Of a DNA stretch of 64,000 nucleotides, positions 53,378 through 62,119 are shown piece after piece (the first letter of the stretch is position 1; each line of letters starts with the position of its first letter). The stretch covers positions 1 to 64,000 of the forward strand of contig CAKNFJ010000002.1 in the NCBI GenBank assembly GCA_930633495.1, read 5' to 3'. A program made the translations under genes and the position numbers. Under the pieces are notes generated by a model. That model saw only the letters and a program-made list of their open reading frames with translations. It was not told where the DNA came from and ran no database searches. The DNA comes from Hyphomicrobiales bacterium. Its GTDB lineage: Bacteria; Pseudomonadota; Alphaproteobacteria; Rhizobiales; Beijerinckiaceae.

Positions 53378-53668
53378 GAATCTCTCCTAACGAACCCCTG
53401 GCGTTTTCGAATGGCTCAGGGTTGCAGATGGTTGGGTTCGCCAGCCGCCCTTCAGCGGCTAGAGCAAGGATCGAGTCGATCAATCCTTGCATGGAGAGAG
53501 GTTCCGGTGGATCGATGAAAGTCACCAGAGGCCGGTCAAGCGATTTTTCGCGACGGGAAGGATTATTTCAGCCTGCGGTGTGCTTCTGGCGTCAAATCGC
53601 AAGGAATAACAATGACGATTCCTGCGGATCTCGAAGGATTATTTTTCGGCGCGACCTGGGACTTCGCG
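53378..53668. promoter_or_regulatory. AAGGATT-motif cluster upstream of 52130-53377
   Basis: GCAAGGAT (53464-53471) and ATCCTTGC (53483-53490) form a perfect inverted pair. AAGGATTAT lies at 53558-53566, AAGGAA/ATTCCT at 53601-53623 and AAGGATT at 53634-53640. No gene lies here. It looks like an operator cluster or a partition site. Confidence 0.5.
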
Positions 53669-54478
53669 TTAGATGCCCGGCCCGAGATGCATCTCGGGAT
53701 CATCCATGGCGTCCACCAATTCTACCGCTTCCGGTGAGAGCGGCACGCGCGACGGGAATGCCTTGGCCATCCCGGTGACGTAGCCCCCGAGTGTCGCTTT
53801 GGTGAGCGGTTCTCGGGCGAAGATCTTCGATCCGAGACGATGGAACCCATCCTCGATCTGGAAGTCTCCGTCAGCGCTCGTGACCTCGATGTCGATTGGC
53901 CAATCGCTTGGGTGGACCACGAAGAAGGCGATCCGCTGCGCATCCCACCCTGCGGGCTTGCGGTCTCGGAGGCCCATTGGAACGAACTCGGTTGCGAACA
54001 ATCCTGCTTCGATGCACCGGGCGACTTCCTCGCGCGTGACCTGCCCCCTGCCCCAGATATCGTCCTCAAACGGATTGTTCAGATGGGCTATCTGGCCAGT
54101 GGCGATCAAGAAGGTCGGGTTCCCAGTCTCGAAGCCCGGGGTCAATCCAAGCTCGTCCCAGAAGCGGACGGGCGTCAGCATGTCATCAATGTCGTGACTG
54201 AAGACCTCGCGGACCTTCGCCTTGAAGGAGAGCCAGCTTTCGGCCCCAATGCTTCGTCCATGCCCCATGAGCCGGCGCGGCTCTTCCGGCGAGTAGACCT
54301 CGAAGCCCATCTTGCCATAGCGCGCGACGGTCTCGCCGTTCTGGTGCACCCAGACGGTGGCCTGATCGCTTTCCGAGGCGATGATGGGGTTGTTAAGCAA
54401 CTGCTTTTCCCGAGGGCTGTGTTCTCCGCTTTGATACGGGTCAGCGATGCAAGCCGCTAGCGGTGTCGCCGAGCTCAT
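53669..54478 (-). CDS. hypothetical protein, 269 residues
   Basis: This is an acidic soluble protein with VWVHQNGETVARYGKMGFEV near the start and RIAFFVVHPSDWPIDIEV later. ATG 54478 is used; an in-frame TTG at 54487 is possible. No known family. It ends just beyond the motif cluster. Confidence 0.6.
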   Translation of the reverse strand: MSSATPLAACIADPYQSGEHSPREKQLLNNPIIASESDQATVWVHQNGETVARYGKMGFEVYSPEEPRRLMGHGRSIGAESWLSFKAKVREVFSHDIDDMLTPVRFWDELGLTPGFETGNPTFLIATGQIAHLNNPFEDDIWGRGQVTREEVARCIEAGLFATEFVPMGLRDRKPAGWDAQRIAFFVVHPSDWPIDIEVTSADGDFQIEDGFHRLGSKIFAREPLTKATLGGYVTGMAKAFPSRVPLSPEAVELVDAMDDPEMHLGPGI

Positions 54479-54670
54479 CCCGGCCAAATTATCCGCCCCA
54501 AATTGTGAAATCGGGGCCGCAGCCGCTTGAACGGAACTCGCCGCCAGCGCATTCTGTCGTCAGGGAGCTGGAGAACGTGTTCTGACGCCGAATGCAGGAC
54601 GACCGACAGAGATGTCGCCGCATCGAGATCCGAGCGCAGGCCTTCGAACCCTTCGGACGAAGGGGGGATC

Positions 54671-55084
54671 ATGACGATCCAATCACCGGATCTGGTGCGG
54701 CACGCGATCGAGCTGGCGACGGACGTCTTTGTGAACCAGGATTTCAGACCGTTCCGCGCCGCTTTTGTCGTTCAGCTCGGTGAGAATTATGCCGTGCTTC
54801 CGCTGCTCGACAGCGTCGATCCCGATACGATGCGTAACGCGGCGCAGGAGTTCATCTCCGATCACTCGGGAAGCACCTTTGTGATCGCTCTTAGTTCGCC
54901 CGCCGAGGGAAAGGCCCAGCGCCTGCATCTCACCTATGTCGATGAAAAGGGCGACCAGCTGCATATCGAAGCCCCGGTGATCGACCAGGGTGAGCGTGGA
55001 CTCGGCCCGCTTGAGATGGTCGATGTCCCTTGCGATGAGATCGGCTTCCTGCTCACCCCTGCCCCTCAGGTTCGTCCACTCTAG
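54671..55084 (+). CDS. hypothetical protein, 137 residues
   Basis: ATG 54671 follows AGGGGGG, so the start is clear. It is an acidic alpha/beta protein (FRAAFVVQLGENYAVLPLLD ... LTYVDEKGDQLHIE). It overlaps the convergent SbcD-like gene by four bases. Function unknown. Confidence 0.6.
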   Translation: MTIQSPDLVRHAIELATDVFVNQDFRPFRAAFVVQLGENYAVLPLLDSVDPDTMRNAAQEFISDHSGSTFVIALSSPAEGKAQRLHLTYVDEKGDQLHIEAPVIDQGERGLGPLEMVDVPCDEIGFLLTPAPQVRPL

Positions 55085-56085
55085 GCCGCGGCCTTCCGGG
55101 CTACCGCCTCGCGGAGCAGGTCCCTGACCATAGCGCGGACGCTCGGAGGCGTATTGTCTCGCTCGAACTTCTGTTCGATCTCTTCTAGCATGATGCCGCC
55201 GTCGGCGCTCGCCGAGGTATCGACGGCGTCCTCTGCCTGCAGGAGCGTGACGAAAGCCGAGGAGATGTTCTCGTCGCGCGGGCTCGGCTTCGTCGGATCG
55301 ACCAGGCGGCCGGTCAGATCGAAGACGTCGCTCTCGAACGGGAGCTCCACGGGCTCGAAACGAGAATTTCGATCAAGAGTCCAGGCGCACGGGACGTGAT
55401 CGATGACATCGATGCTGAGGCGATTGATGTTGCCGGGGTTCAGCCAGGTCGTGGCGCCGGCGACGACATGCTTCTTGCGTGTGTGCACATGGCCATTAAC
55501 GACGAGCTTGCACCCTTCAATCGGGAACGGATTGACCGCACCCGGATAGGTCTCCTCGAAAGCGATGTCGTGATGGGTCACCCATAGGACAGCGTTGACC
55601 CCGCTGAACACACCGGTGACGTCCGTCGGGATCTCCTGGCCGTACGGGGTCATGCCGAGGCCGAGCTTGACACCGCCGAGGTCGAAAACGCAGACCGGCC
55701 CGGAGGCTGCGACAGCATCCAAGGTGTCGTTGACGGCGAGGAAGGCCAAGCTATCGCCGTCGGACAGCCTGCTGTTGGCAATGTCGTGGTTCCCGACATT
55801 CGCGATCGGCGGGATCTTGAGAGCTTTCAGGATTCTGGAGACGCGGGTTTTCAGCGCCTCATCCTTCTCGAAGGGGTCATCGAAGAGGTCGCCGAGCAGG
55901 ATCATGGCGAGCCCGCGCTGATTGGCGATTTCCACGCAGTGTTCAAGCTTGCGTAGGACCGGGTCGGGCCAGGTCGGATCCTTCCGGCGCCCAGGCCGCG
56001 AAGAGGTGATGTGCGGATCGCCGACGAACATCAAGCCTTCGACCTGAACCGGATCCTGGTAGAGCAAATGGCCGGCTACAATCAC
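55081..56085 (-). CDS. sbcD: SbcD/Mre11-like metallophosphoesterase
   Basis: This is a 334-residue nuclease of the Mre11/SbcD/gp47 group. The five phosphoesterase motifs are in order: VGDPH (near 21-25), LGDLFDD, GNHD, VTHHD and NGHVHT. It would process DNA ends with the ATPase encoded upstream. The GTG at 56085 overlaps the ATPase stop (GTGA), so the two are translationally coupled; a more distant ATG at 56151 would lie inside the ATPase gene. The C-terminus lacks the long capping domain of E. coli SbcD. Confidence 0.85.
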   Translation of the reverse strand: MIVAGHLLYQDPVQVEGLMFVGDPHITSSRPGRRKDPTWPDPVLRKLEHCVEIANQRGLAMILLGDLFDDPFEKDEALKTRVSRILKALKIPPIANVGNHDIANSRLSDGDSLAFLAVNDTLDAVAASGPVCVFDLGGVKLGLGMTPYGQEIPTDVTGVFSGVNAVLWVTHHDIAFEETYPGAVNPFPIEGCKLVVNGHVHTRKKHVVAGATTWLNPGNINRLSIDVIDHVPCAWTLDRNSRFEPVELPFESDVFDLTGRLVDPTKPSPRDENISSAFVTLLQAEDAVDTSASADGGIMLEEIEQKFERDNTPPSVRAMVRDLLREAVARKAAA

Positions 56086-58001
56086 GCCGCAACTCCATGG
56101 ATGTGATCGAGCAGCGCTTCCGCGGTGACCTCGCAGCCGCAGGTTGGGCACCGATTGCCAAGGGTGGCAGAGAGCGCCTCCATCTGGCGGCGGATATCCG
56201 CCTCCTCCGAAGCGATCGCCGCGGCCTGTTGCTCGGCATCAGTCAGCCGCTTCCGCGCCGCATCGATGGCATGGGCAACACGTTCGTGCGTGGGCTCCTG
56301 CGTCAGTTCGGGCATCGCGGGAAGCTCTGCCAACGCAGCATCGCGGGCGTCGATCAATGACAGCTCGTCGAGAAGTCCAGCAATCTTGCGTGCCAGTTGC
56401 ATCTGTCGATCGATCGGCTCGAAAGCCGGTTGCTCTGGGATGTGGTCGAGCACGTTGGATTCGCGCGTCGCCTTTGCGATGATCCCCGAAGCGCGCTCGA
56501 TAATCGTGGCAAGACGGTCGAGTTCAGTTACCCGCGCTTGCCGTTCAGTGATCCCGTCCAGATCTGCCGACGCCGGAAGCCCCCGCAATGCCACTCCGGT
56601 GGCCTCCAGACGGGCTTGAGCGCTCCGGAGGTGAGTGAGCTTAGTCACAACCTCCTCGACCGCGCTGAGCCTTCCCTCGCCGTCAGCGATCTCCGTGGCC
56701 AGTCCGCGCAGGATTTCGATATCAGCCTTGATCGCTCCCAGGACCTCCAGAGCCTTGAGAATGTCGAGCACACGACCGAGCTCTCGCTCGCCATCGCGTA
56801 CCACCTGTTGGTCGCGCTGGCTGCGTTCCTTGTGCACCGCCAGCATGAGGCGGGCATAATCAGATTCCTGGCCGATCGAGAGGACGCTGGCTCGCCGCGA
56901 CGGTGACTCGCCGAGAAGGAAGACAGGGGTCTTCTGGTGGGAGATCTGGACGTCCAGGTTCTCGATGCGCTGGACCGGGAAGATCCTGGAGAGCCAGCCC
57001 GGCGCTTCACGGCCGCCGGTCTCATGATGAACGCCCGCTTCCTCCACAACGGATCCGTCCTCTTCGAGGAGCGTCCAGAGATTGATGGGGTTGCGCCGCG
57101 GCTGGCGCGTGAAGCGCAGCGTGCGCCGGCCGGCCAGTCCGATCTCGATGGTGGCGAGCTGGCTGTCATGCCGAACGAGGCTGTCGCTCGTCTCGCCCAT
57201 GAACACGGCCCGCAAAGCCCTTATGAAAACAGACTTCCCGAGGTTGTTGTTTCCGTTGATGAAGTTGACACCAGGGCAAAGATGAAGCGTGGCGTCGGCG
57301 TAGGCCTGGACGTTGATGAGGCGGATCCAGCGAATGCCCGGCTGATGATCCTCCCATATCGGGAGAGGCTCCTCGCAATGGACGCTGGACTCGCTTTTCG
57401 GAACACCGACAATGCGAGAGATGCGGGCGCCAGACGGATCGAATTTCTGGAGATCGTGATGCGAGACCGCCAGGCACTGGAGCCCGAGGCGGGTCGCCGC
57501 ATCATGGAGGACGCGGAAAAAGCTCGGAACTCGTTCCGGGGCTACCCAGCAGTCAGGTTCGTCCAGCGCGACGAAGCGGGCGAGCCCCGACTTCATCACC
57601 GCGATAAGGCGCAATCCCATGACGACAACATTGGTAAGTGCGCCGCCCTGATCGTTTAGAACGTCTTCGAGCTTCCCAGAAGGGTGCCTCGAGGAGATGT
57701 CGAGCGCCGGCATGCCGCGCTCGGTTGAAAGCGTCAGGGCAATCGGCTTTTCGTCCGGAAGCACCTCGGCAACAAGAGCCGACAGAAGCGTCTCGAACGA
57801 ACCGATGCGCCGGCGTCCGGCCTCGGACTGGATCTCGTCAATGAACTGCTCGACCTCACGCTTGATCAACAGCCGGCCTTTGGCGGCGCCGACATCACGC
57901 GTCAGCTCGTCCCGGCGCTGGGCAAGGGTCTCCTGTCGCCCCTCAAGGCGAGCATGGCGCTCACCGGCGCGGGCAAGCCGGGTCGCCCGGTCGGACATCA
58001 T
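56082..58001 (-). CDS. circularly permuted SbcC/Rad50-like ATPase
   Basis: This 639-residue ABC-type ATPase has the Rad50/SbcC parts in swapped order. Residues 1-60 form a coiled coil. Next is the half that normally sits at the C-terminus: degenerate signature DQGGALT (117-123), Walker B ARFVALDEPD (141-150) and H-loop AVSHHD (178-183). Then follows the normally N-terminal half with Walker A GNNNLGKS (250-257), a long coiled coil (about 400-600), and a zinc-hook-like CPTC (618-621) near the end. The natural break therefore lies at the hook. It is coupled to the SbcD gene and to a small coiled-coil gene. Confidence 0.85.
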   Translation of the reverse strand: MMSDRATRLARAGERHARLEGRQETLAQRRDELTRDVGAAKGRLLIKREVEQFIDEIQSEAGRRRIGSFETLLSALVAEVLPDEKPIALTLSTERGMPALDISSRHPSGKLEDVLNDQGGALTNVVVMGLRLIAVMKSGLARFVALDEPDCWVAPERVPSFFRVLHDAATRLGLQCLAVSHHDLQKFDPSGARISRIVGVPKSESSVHCEEPLPIWEDHQPGIRWIRLINVQAYADATLHLCPGVNFINGNNNLGKSVFIRALRAVFMGETSDSLVRHDSQLATIEIGLAGRRTLRFTRQPRRNPINLWTLLEEDGSVVEEAGVHHETGGREAPGWLSRIFPVQRIENLDVQISHQKTPVFLLGESPSRRASVLSIGQESDYARLMLAVHKERSQRDQQVVRDGERELGRVLDILKALEVLGAIKADIEILRGLATEIADGEGRLSAVEEVVTKLTHLRSAQARLEATGVALRGLPASADLDGITERQARVTELDRLATIIERASGIIAKATRESNVLDHIPEQPAFEPIDRQMQLARKIAGLLDELSLIDARDAALAELPAMPELTQEPTHERVAHAIDAARKRLTDAEQQAAAIASEEADIRRQMEALSATLGNRCPTCGCEVTAEALLDHIHGVAA

Positions 58002-58288
58002 GCGGGCTGGTTTTCCAAGGCGACGAGATTGGTTTCGGCCGCCGCGATCGCCTCGCCGAAGCTCTGGAGCTTGAGGGCGTTATCGGCGCGGATGTCGTCA
58101 GCCATCTTCACCAGCGCAGCGACATCGGCCGTGCCGAATTGCTCGATGGCGGATTTCTCGGCCTCGGCGAGCTCGCTTTCGGCGCGCTCCTTATCAGCCT
58201 GGTTTCGGATGGCGCGCGTGCGGAGTGCATCGTGACGCTTCTTCAGGTCATCGAGCTGCCGCACTGCTTCGCTGCGTTGGGTGGTCAT
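57998..58288 (-). CDS. small coiled-coil partner of the permuted SbcC
   Basis: This 96-residue, almost entirely helical, charged protein (AVRQLDDLKKRHDALRTR ... ESELAEAEKSAIEQFG) has ATG 58288 after GAGGAC. Its stop overlaps the ATPase start (ATGATG). It could pair with the ATPase's N-terminal or hook-side coil, or stabilise the complex; no zinc-hook cysteines are present. Function inferred from operon position only. Confidence 0.65.
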   Translation of the reverse strand: MTTQRSEAVRQLDDLKKRHDALRTRAIRNQADKERAESELAEAEKSAIEQFGTADVAALVKMADDIRADNALKLQSFGEAIAAAETNLVALENQPA

Positions 58289-58450
58289 TTGGAATCGTCC
58301 TCGATCTACCGGACAACAATGGCGCTCGCCGGCCGACAGTCGCAAGGACGAGGGCCATCGAAACGGGGGATGAGCATCCAAGAGCGCGTTGTTGCTTTCA
58401 GGGATGAGCCTCACGATTGATGCATCGAATCGTGATCAAGGCGTCTCCCC

Positions 58451-58729
58451 ATGAAGAACAGCAGGTTCATCGTTTTCAACGCGGACTGCGGCTGGATCCA
58501 GGGCGATATCGCCGCGGCACGGCCAGAAGAAGCCGTCACCCGCATGGAGGCGCAGCTTTCTGAGCCGACCGACAACGCCGAGTGGCAGGTCTTCATCGCT
58601 CCCGCCGATCTGCCGTTCTCCTATTCGGCCGTCGACGCCGAGCTGGTTCAACTCCTGCGTCAGTCGAGCCCGGTCGCCACCGTCCCCAATTCCCTGCTGA
58701 CCGAACGTTCCTACGCGCTCGCGAGCTGA
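58451..58729 (+). CDS. small hypothetical protein, 92 residues
   Basis: This is an acidic alpha/beta protein (RFIVFNADCGWIQGDIAAA ... LPFSYSAVDAELVQLLRQ). It is divergent from the SbcC operon. Not recognised. Confidence 0.55.
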   Translation: MKNSRFIVFNADCGWIQGDIAAARPEEAVTRMEAQLSEPTDNAEWQVFIAPADLPFSYSAVDAELVQLLRQSSPVATVPNSLLTERSYALAS

Positions 58730-58744
58730 TCTCTCGGCTGCGCC

Positions 58745-59179
58745 ATGACCATGACGCTCGCAGAGTGGCGCGGCGCAATTCGACCGATCGCGGACGATAT
58801 CGCGGCTGAATTGCTCGCCGCAGCCGACTGCGGCCCCTTCGATGGCGGCTGCCTCGCCTTCGCGCTTGCCCTCCGGGATGTCATCGGCGGCGAGCTTGTC
58901 GTCTTGGCGCGGGCGAACGGTCTCGCCGATCACGCAGCTGTACTCCAAGGCGACCGGTTATGGGATTACGCGGGGCCGCGGGCCCGCTTGCCGTTCATCC
59001 GCCGTTTTGCCTCCGCCGAAATGCGAGGGAATTGGTGCGGCATCGATATCCGCCCCTTCCGTGAAGGTGACCTTCGCGATGCACCGGATGATCCCGAACT
59101 CGTCGAGCGGTTGGCGTCACTGCTGAAGAGCGCTTTGCCAGAATATCTGCCCACACATTCGCTTTCGCTTCGCGCGTAG
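58745..59179 (+). CDS. hypothetical protein with Cys/His/Asp pattern
   Basis: This is a 144-residue protein. The segment DGGCLAFALALRDVIGG, then GLADHAAVLQGDRLWDYAGP gives a Cys ... His ... Asp order like papain-fold or transglutaminase-like enzymes (Cys at a helix start, His in a strand, Asp after). The match is by pattern only. It probably shares a transcript with the genes on either side. Confidence 0.55.
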   Translation: MTMTLAEWRGAIRPIADDIAAELLAAADCGPFDGGCLAFALALRDVIGGELVVLARANGLADHAAVLQGDRLWDYAGPRARLPFIRRFASAEMRGNWCGIDIRPFREGDLRDAPDDPELVERLASLLKSALPEYLPTHSLSLRA

Positions 59180-59229
59180 GAACGGGAAGCTCGCAGCGCC
59201 GTTGAATCGGCGTTGTGGAGTAGCGTGTC

Positions 59230-60252
59230 GTGCGTAAGCGTTCCATCCTGCGATCCGGCCCAGGCGGCAGTGTCTCGCGCTCGCGCGTCGTGGCGCGCGC
59301 GCCCGGACCGGATCTGCTCGATGATCCCTTCCCTGCTTCGATCTCCGCCTGCCTGGCGAAGACCGCCCTGCAGCCGCCCTCCGGCCCCGACTGGCTATTC
59401 GAGGTGAAGTGGGACGGGTACCGGCTCTTTATCGAGCGCCACCCGGATGGCCGGCTCGTCCTCAGGACGCGCGGTGGAAACGACTGGACTTACCGATTCC
59501 CCGGAATTCTCGCGGCCGCCGGTAACGTTCCCGCTGATACCTTCATCATGGACGGAGAAGCCGTCGTCCTGAACGATCATGGGGTCTCGGATTTCGCGGC
59601 GCTGCAAAACGCTGCCCGCCGGCGCTCAAGTGGAGAGGTGCTCTTCTACGGCTTCGATCTGCTCTATCGCGACGGCATGGATCTGCGTCGTCTCCCGCTT
59701 GTGGAGCGGCGTGCGGCACTTGCGGACATTATCGGGGAAGATCCTCATCTCCGGATGAGCGAAACCGTCGAGGCCGATGGCGCCGCGTTTCTGGCTGCTG
59801 CCTGCGAAATGAAGTTGGAGGGCATCATCGCGAAGCGTGCCCGGTCCCCCTATCGCTCGGGGCGCGGCGGTGACTGGCGGAAGATCAAATGCTTCCAGAC
59901 CGCCAACTTCCTCGTGATCGGGTACAAGTCGTCCCGATCGTCGTTGGGCGGCCTGGCGCGTCTCTATCTCGCCGCACGCAAAGGGGATGAGGTGCGCTAT
60001 GTCGGCACCGTCGGAACCGGATTCTCTGAGCGGTCGGCCGGCGCGATCCTTCAGCGCTTGCGGCCGCTGAAGCAGTCCGAGGCGGTCACTCAAGTCGAGG
60101 GCGGAAAGGCGACCTGGGTCAGGCCGGAAGTGATCGCCGAAATCTCCTTCCTGGGCATGACGGGTGAAGGAGGAAAGCTCCGGCACGCCTCGTTTAAGCG
60201 GCTGTTGGAGGCTGGTCCCGGAGAGGCCGATATCGCCGACCTCTCCGCTTAA
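59230..60252 (+). CDS. ATP-dependent DNA ligase (LigC/LigD-ligase type)
   Basis: This is a 340-residue ligase. Motif I EVKWDGYR (Lys60 is the adenylated residue), motif III-like LFYGFDLLYRDG, motif IV LEGIIAKRA and motif V DWRKIKC are followed by an OB domain. It is the ligase part alone, without the primase and nuclease domains of full LigD. No Ku gene is in the window. GTG 59230 has GGAG upstream. It would seal nicks during plasmid repair or replication. Confidence 0.88.
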   Translation: MRKRSILRSGPGGSVSRSRVVARAPGPDLLDDPFPASISACLAKTALQPPSGPDWLFEVKWDGYRLFIERHPDGRLVLRTRGGNDWTYRFPGILAAAGNVPADTFIMDGEAVVLNDHGVSDFAALQNAARRRSSGEVLFYGFDLLYRDGMDLRRLPLVERRAALADIIGEDPHLRMSETVEADGAAFLAAACEMKLEGIIAKRARSPYRSGRGGDWRKIKCFQTANFLVIGYKSSRSSLGGLARLYLAARKGDEVRYVGTVGTGFSERSAGAILQRLRPLKQSEAVTQVEGGKATWVRPEVIAEISFLGMTGEGGKLRHASFKRLLEAGPGEADIADLSA

Positions 60253-60255
60253 GCA

Positions 60256-61425
60256 TCAGGGCGTCGGAGCCTGAAGCTGAGCTTCGGGGGCAGGCTCGCC
60301 GTCCTTGAAGCCGGCGCGATACGCCCAGCCCACCATGTCGTAGACTTTGTCGAAGCCGTGCCCGGTCTTCTCCGAGACACACCAGTCTTTCAGCGAATCC
60401 GCCGGGATTGTGATCGGGTTCGAGTTGGTGATGGTGTATCCGGAGCCCCAGACGAAATCATGAAGGCCGAGCTGGCCGGCAACCGATCTCGTCTTTCCGC
60501 TGTCGCGAATGGTCGCCGGCTCGATGATGAGCGGAAGGCTCCAGTCTCGTTCGATGAACTGCTTGAGCGGAACTGAGATCGTGAGCGACGGCACGCCGCC
60601 ATAGGAGCTCTCGCCGAGAATGAGGAACAGATCTTCCTTCGAAACCAGCTCCGGCTTATCCGGGTCGGTCGCCCAGGTCGCGTCACGCCAGGAGGCGGCA
60701 CGGGCCTCCTCTTCCGCGCGCCGGTAATCGGCCCAGCTTTCATCGAAGCTGGCCTGGGTCAGATCGATCCCCTTGTCCTCTCGGACAAAGTTGACGAAGG
60801 CGTCGCGGTCCATGTTGGCCATGACGAAGAGCGGAATGAGCCGCTCATCCAGGATGACGGTCTCCACGCTGCAGACGCGATCGACGGCCTTGATCATCAC
60901 GTCTTCGGGCGACAACCCATTCATCCCGGGGACGTAGGTGAGCCGGACGTGATCGTTCTTGCCGATCGCGTCGAGCGGGGTTGAAGTATCCTTCGCGGCG
61001 AGCTCCTCTTCCAGGACCTCATCCATCCGGGCCCAGATCGCATCGCGGATGGACGAGGACTTCTCGCGACGAACACCACGCAAGCCATCGACCAGGTCGT
61101 CGACGAGTTCCTCGATCGTCGAGTCGCCCCGCGCTTCTGCCGCGGCATGGTCGACGGCGCTCGGATGCTCGAAGCTTGCGCGAATGTGATCCTCAACGGC
61201 GTCACGGCCGCCGAGGATGAAGGCCTGGGCGCACTTCTCCAGCCAGTCGTTGGAGGGATCGCCGTCGTTGTCGAACACGTCACGCGCATATTTGTCGACG
61301 GTCCGGCCGATCAGCTCTCGAACCGCCTCGTTGTCGAGCGCCTGGCCGACCGCCTCGCTGAGGCTCGCGCCCTTGCGGATGTCGATCTCGACCTCGATGT
61401 CGCCGGTGGTCAGCTTGAACGCCAT
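60256..61425 (-). CDS. hypothetical protein, 389 residues
   Basis: ATG 61425 follows AGGAG, and ACAATCCTT (61446-61454) lies just upstream. The protein is acidic (LEKCAQAFILGGRDAVEDHI ... EELVDDLVDGLRGVRREKS) with a beta-rich C-terminal half (SYGGVPSLTISVPLKQFIER). No known domain. It converges with the ligase gene, leaving three bases. Confidence 0.6.
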   Translation of the reverse strand: MAFKLTTGDIEVEIDIRKGASLSEAVGQALDNEAVRELIGRTVDKYARDVFDNDGDPSNDWLEKCAQAFILGGRDAVEDHIRASFEHPSAVDHAAAEARGDSTIEELVDDLVDGLRGVRREKSSSIRDAIWARMDEVLEEELAAKDTSTPLDAIGKNDHVRLTYVPGMNGLSPEDVMIKAVDRVCSVETVILDERLIPLFVMANMDRDAFVNFVREDKGIDLTQASFDESWADYRRAEEEARAASWRDATWATDPDKPELVSKEDLFLILGESSYGGVPSLTISVPLKQFIERDWSLPLIIEPATIRDSGKTRSVAGQLGLHDFVWGSGYTITNSNPITIPADSLKDWCVSEKTGHGFDKVYDMVGWAYRAGFKDGEPAPEAQLQAPTP

Positions 61426-61560
61426 GATGATCTCCTTGTGGGTCGACAATCCTTCGAGATCATGCATGGAACAATGGACACGTTGAGCGTGCCTGAAGGA
61501 TCGATGGACGCGAACCTTCGTCGAGGCGACCATAGGCTCGCAGCAATGGAGTCGCTCGCC

Positions 61561-61794
61561 ATGTCCGAGATTTCGATCGAGCCGCGCGTGAAACACGGGC
61601 CGAGCATCGGGACATTCTACGAAAAGCCGATCCCGGAGTGGATCGAGGCCGACACGGTGCGCTACGATTTCGACCGCGTCGCTATCATCGATCGTGATGG
61701 CACGATGGATATGGATCAGCTCGCCCACGGCGAGACCGTCATCGCACCGGGGCTGATCTACGTCCGGCAGGTCCCTGCGCCGGCGGCGACGTAG
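61561..61794 (+). CDS. small hypothetical protein, 77 residues
   Basis: ATG 61561 has GGAG nine bases upstream (ATG 61546 is an alternative). It is an acidic protein with KHGPSIGTFYEKPIPEWIEA. It lies 14 bases before the next gene, with AAGGATCG (61496-61503) upstream. Confidence 0.55.
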   Translation: MSEISIEPRVKHGPSIGTFYEKPIPEWIEADTVRYDFDRVAIIDRDGTMDMDQLAHGETVIAPGLIYVRQVPAPAAT

Positions 61795-61808
61795 AGGAGA
61801 CAAGAAGG

Positions 61809-62099
61809 ATGGTCGACGGTGTCGAGATCACCTGGATCGGAGGCAACTGCCCGGTCCAGTCCGAAGGAACGGTCGACGGGTTGCCCTACTATTTCAGGGC
61901 GCGCGGCATGCATTGGGCTCTGGAAATCGAGGAAGCGCCCGGTTCAACCTGGCGTCACGAAGAGCCCTATGGGACTGGCCCCTTCGACGCCGGATGGATG
62001 CCCGAGGATGAAGCGCTCAGTTTCATCGAGAAGGCCGTCGGTCTGTTTCGTAGTCGTGGCTCCGGGGCGGCCCCGAGCGGTGCCGACGCGGAGCAGTAA
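61809..62099 (+). CDS. small hypothetical protein, 96 residues
   Basis: ATG 61809 follows GAAGG. The beta-like core (GLPYYFRARGMHWALEIEEA) is rich in aromatic residues and ends in a low-complexity tail. Probably co-transcribed with 61561-61794. Not recognised. Confidence 0.6.
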   Translation: MVDGVEITWIGGNCPVQSEGTVDGLPYYFRARGMHWALEIEEAPGSTWRHEEPYGTGPFDAGWMPEDEALSFIEKAVGLFRSRGSGAAPSGADAEQ

Positions 62100-62119
62100 G
62101 GCCGCGCCGGCTTCGGCAA

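Noticed and set aside
52094..53518. Plus-strand frame opposite the 415-residue gene
   Set aside because: Leu/Val/Arg-rich shadow; the minus-strand gene has a clear ribosome site and terminator.
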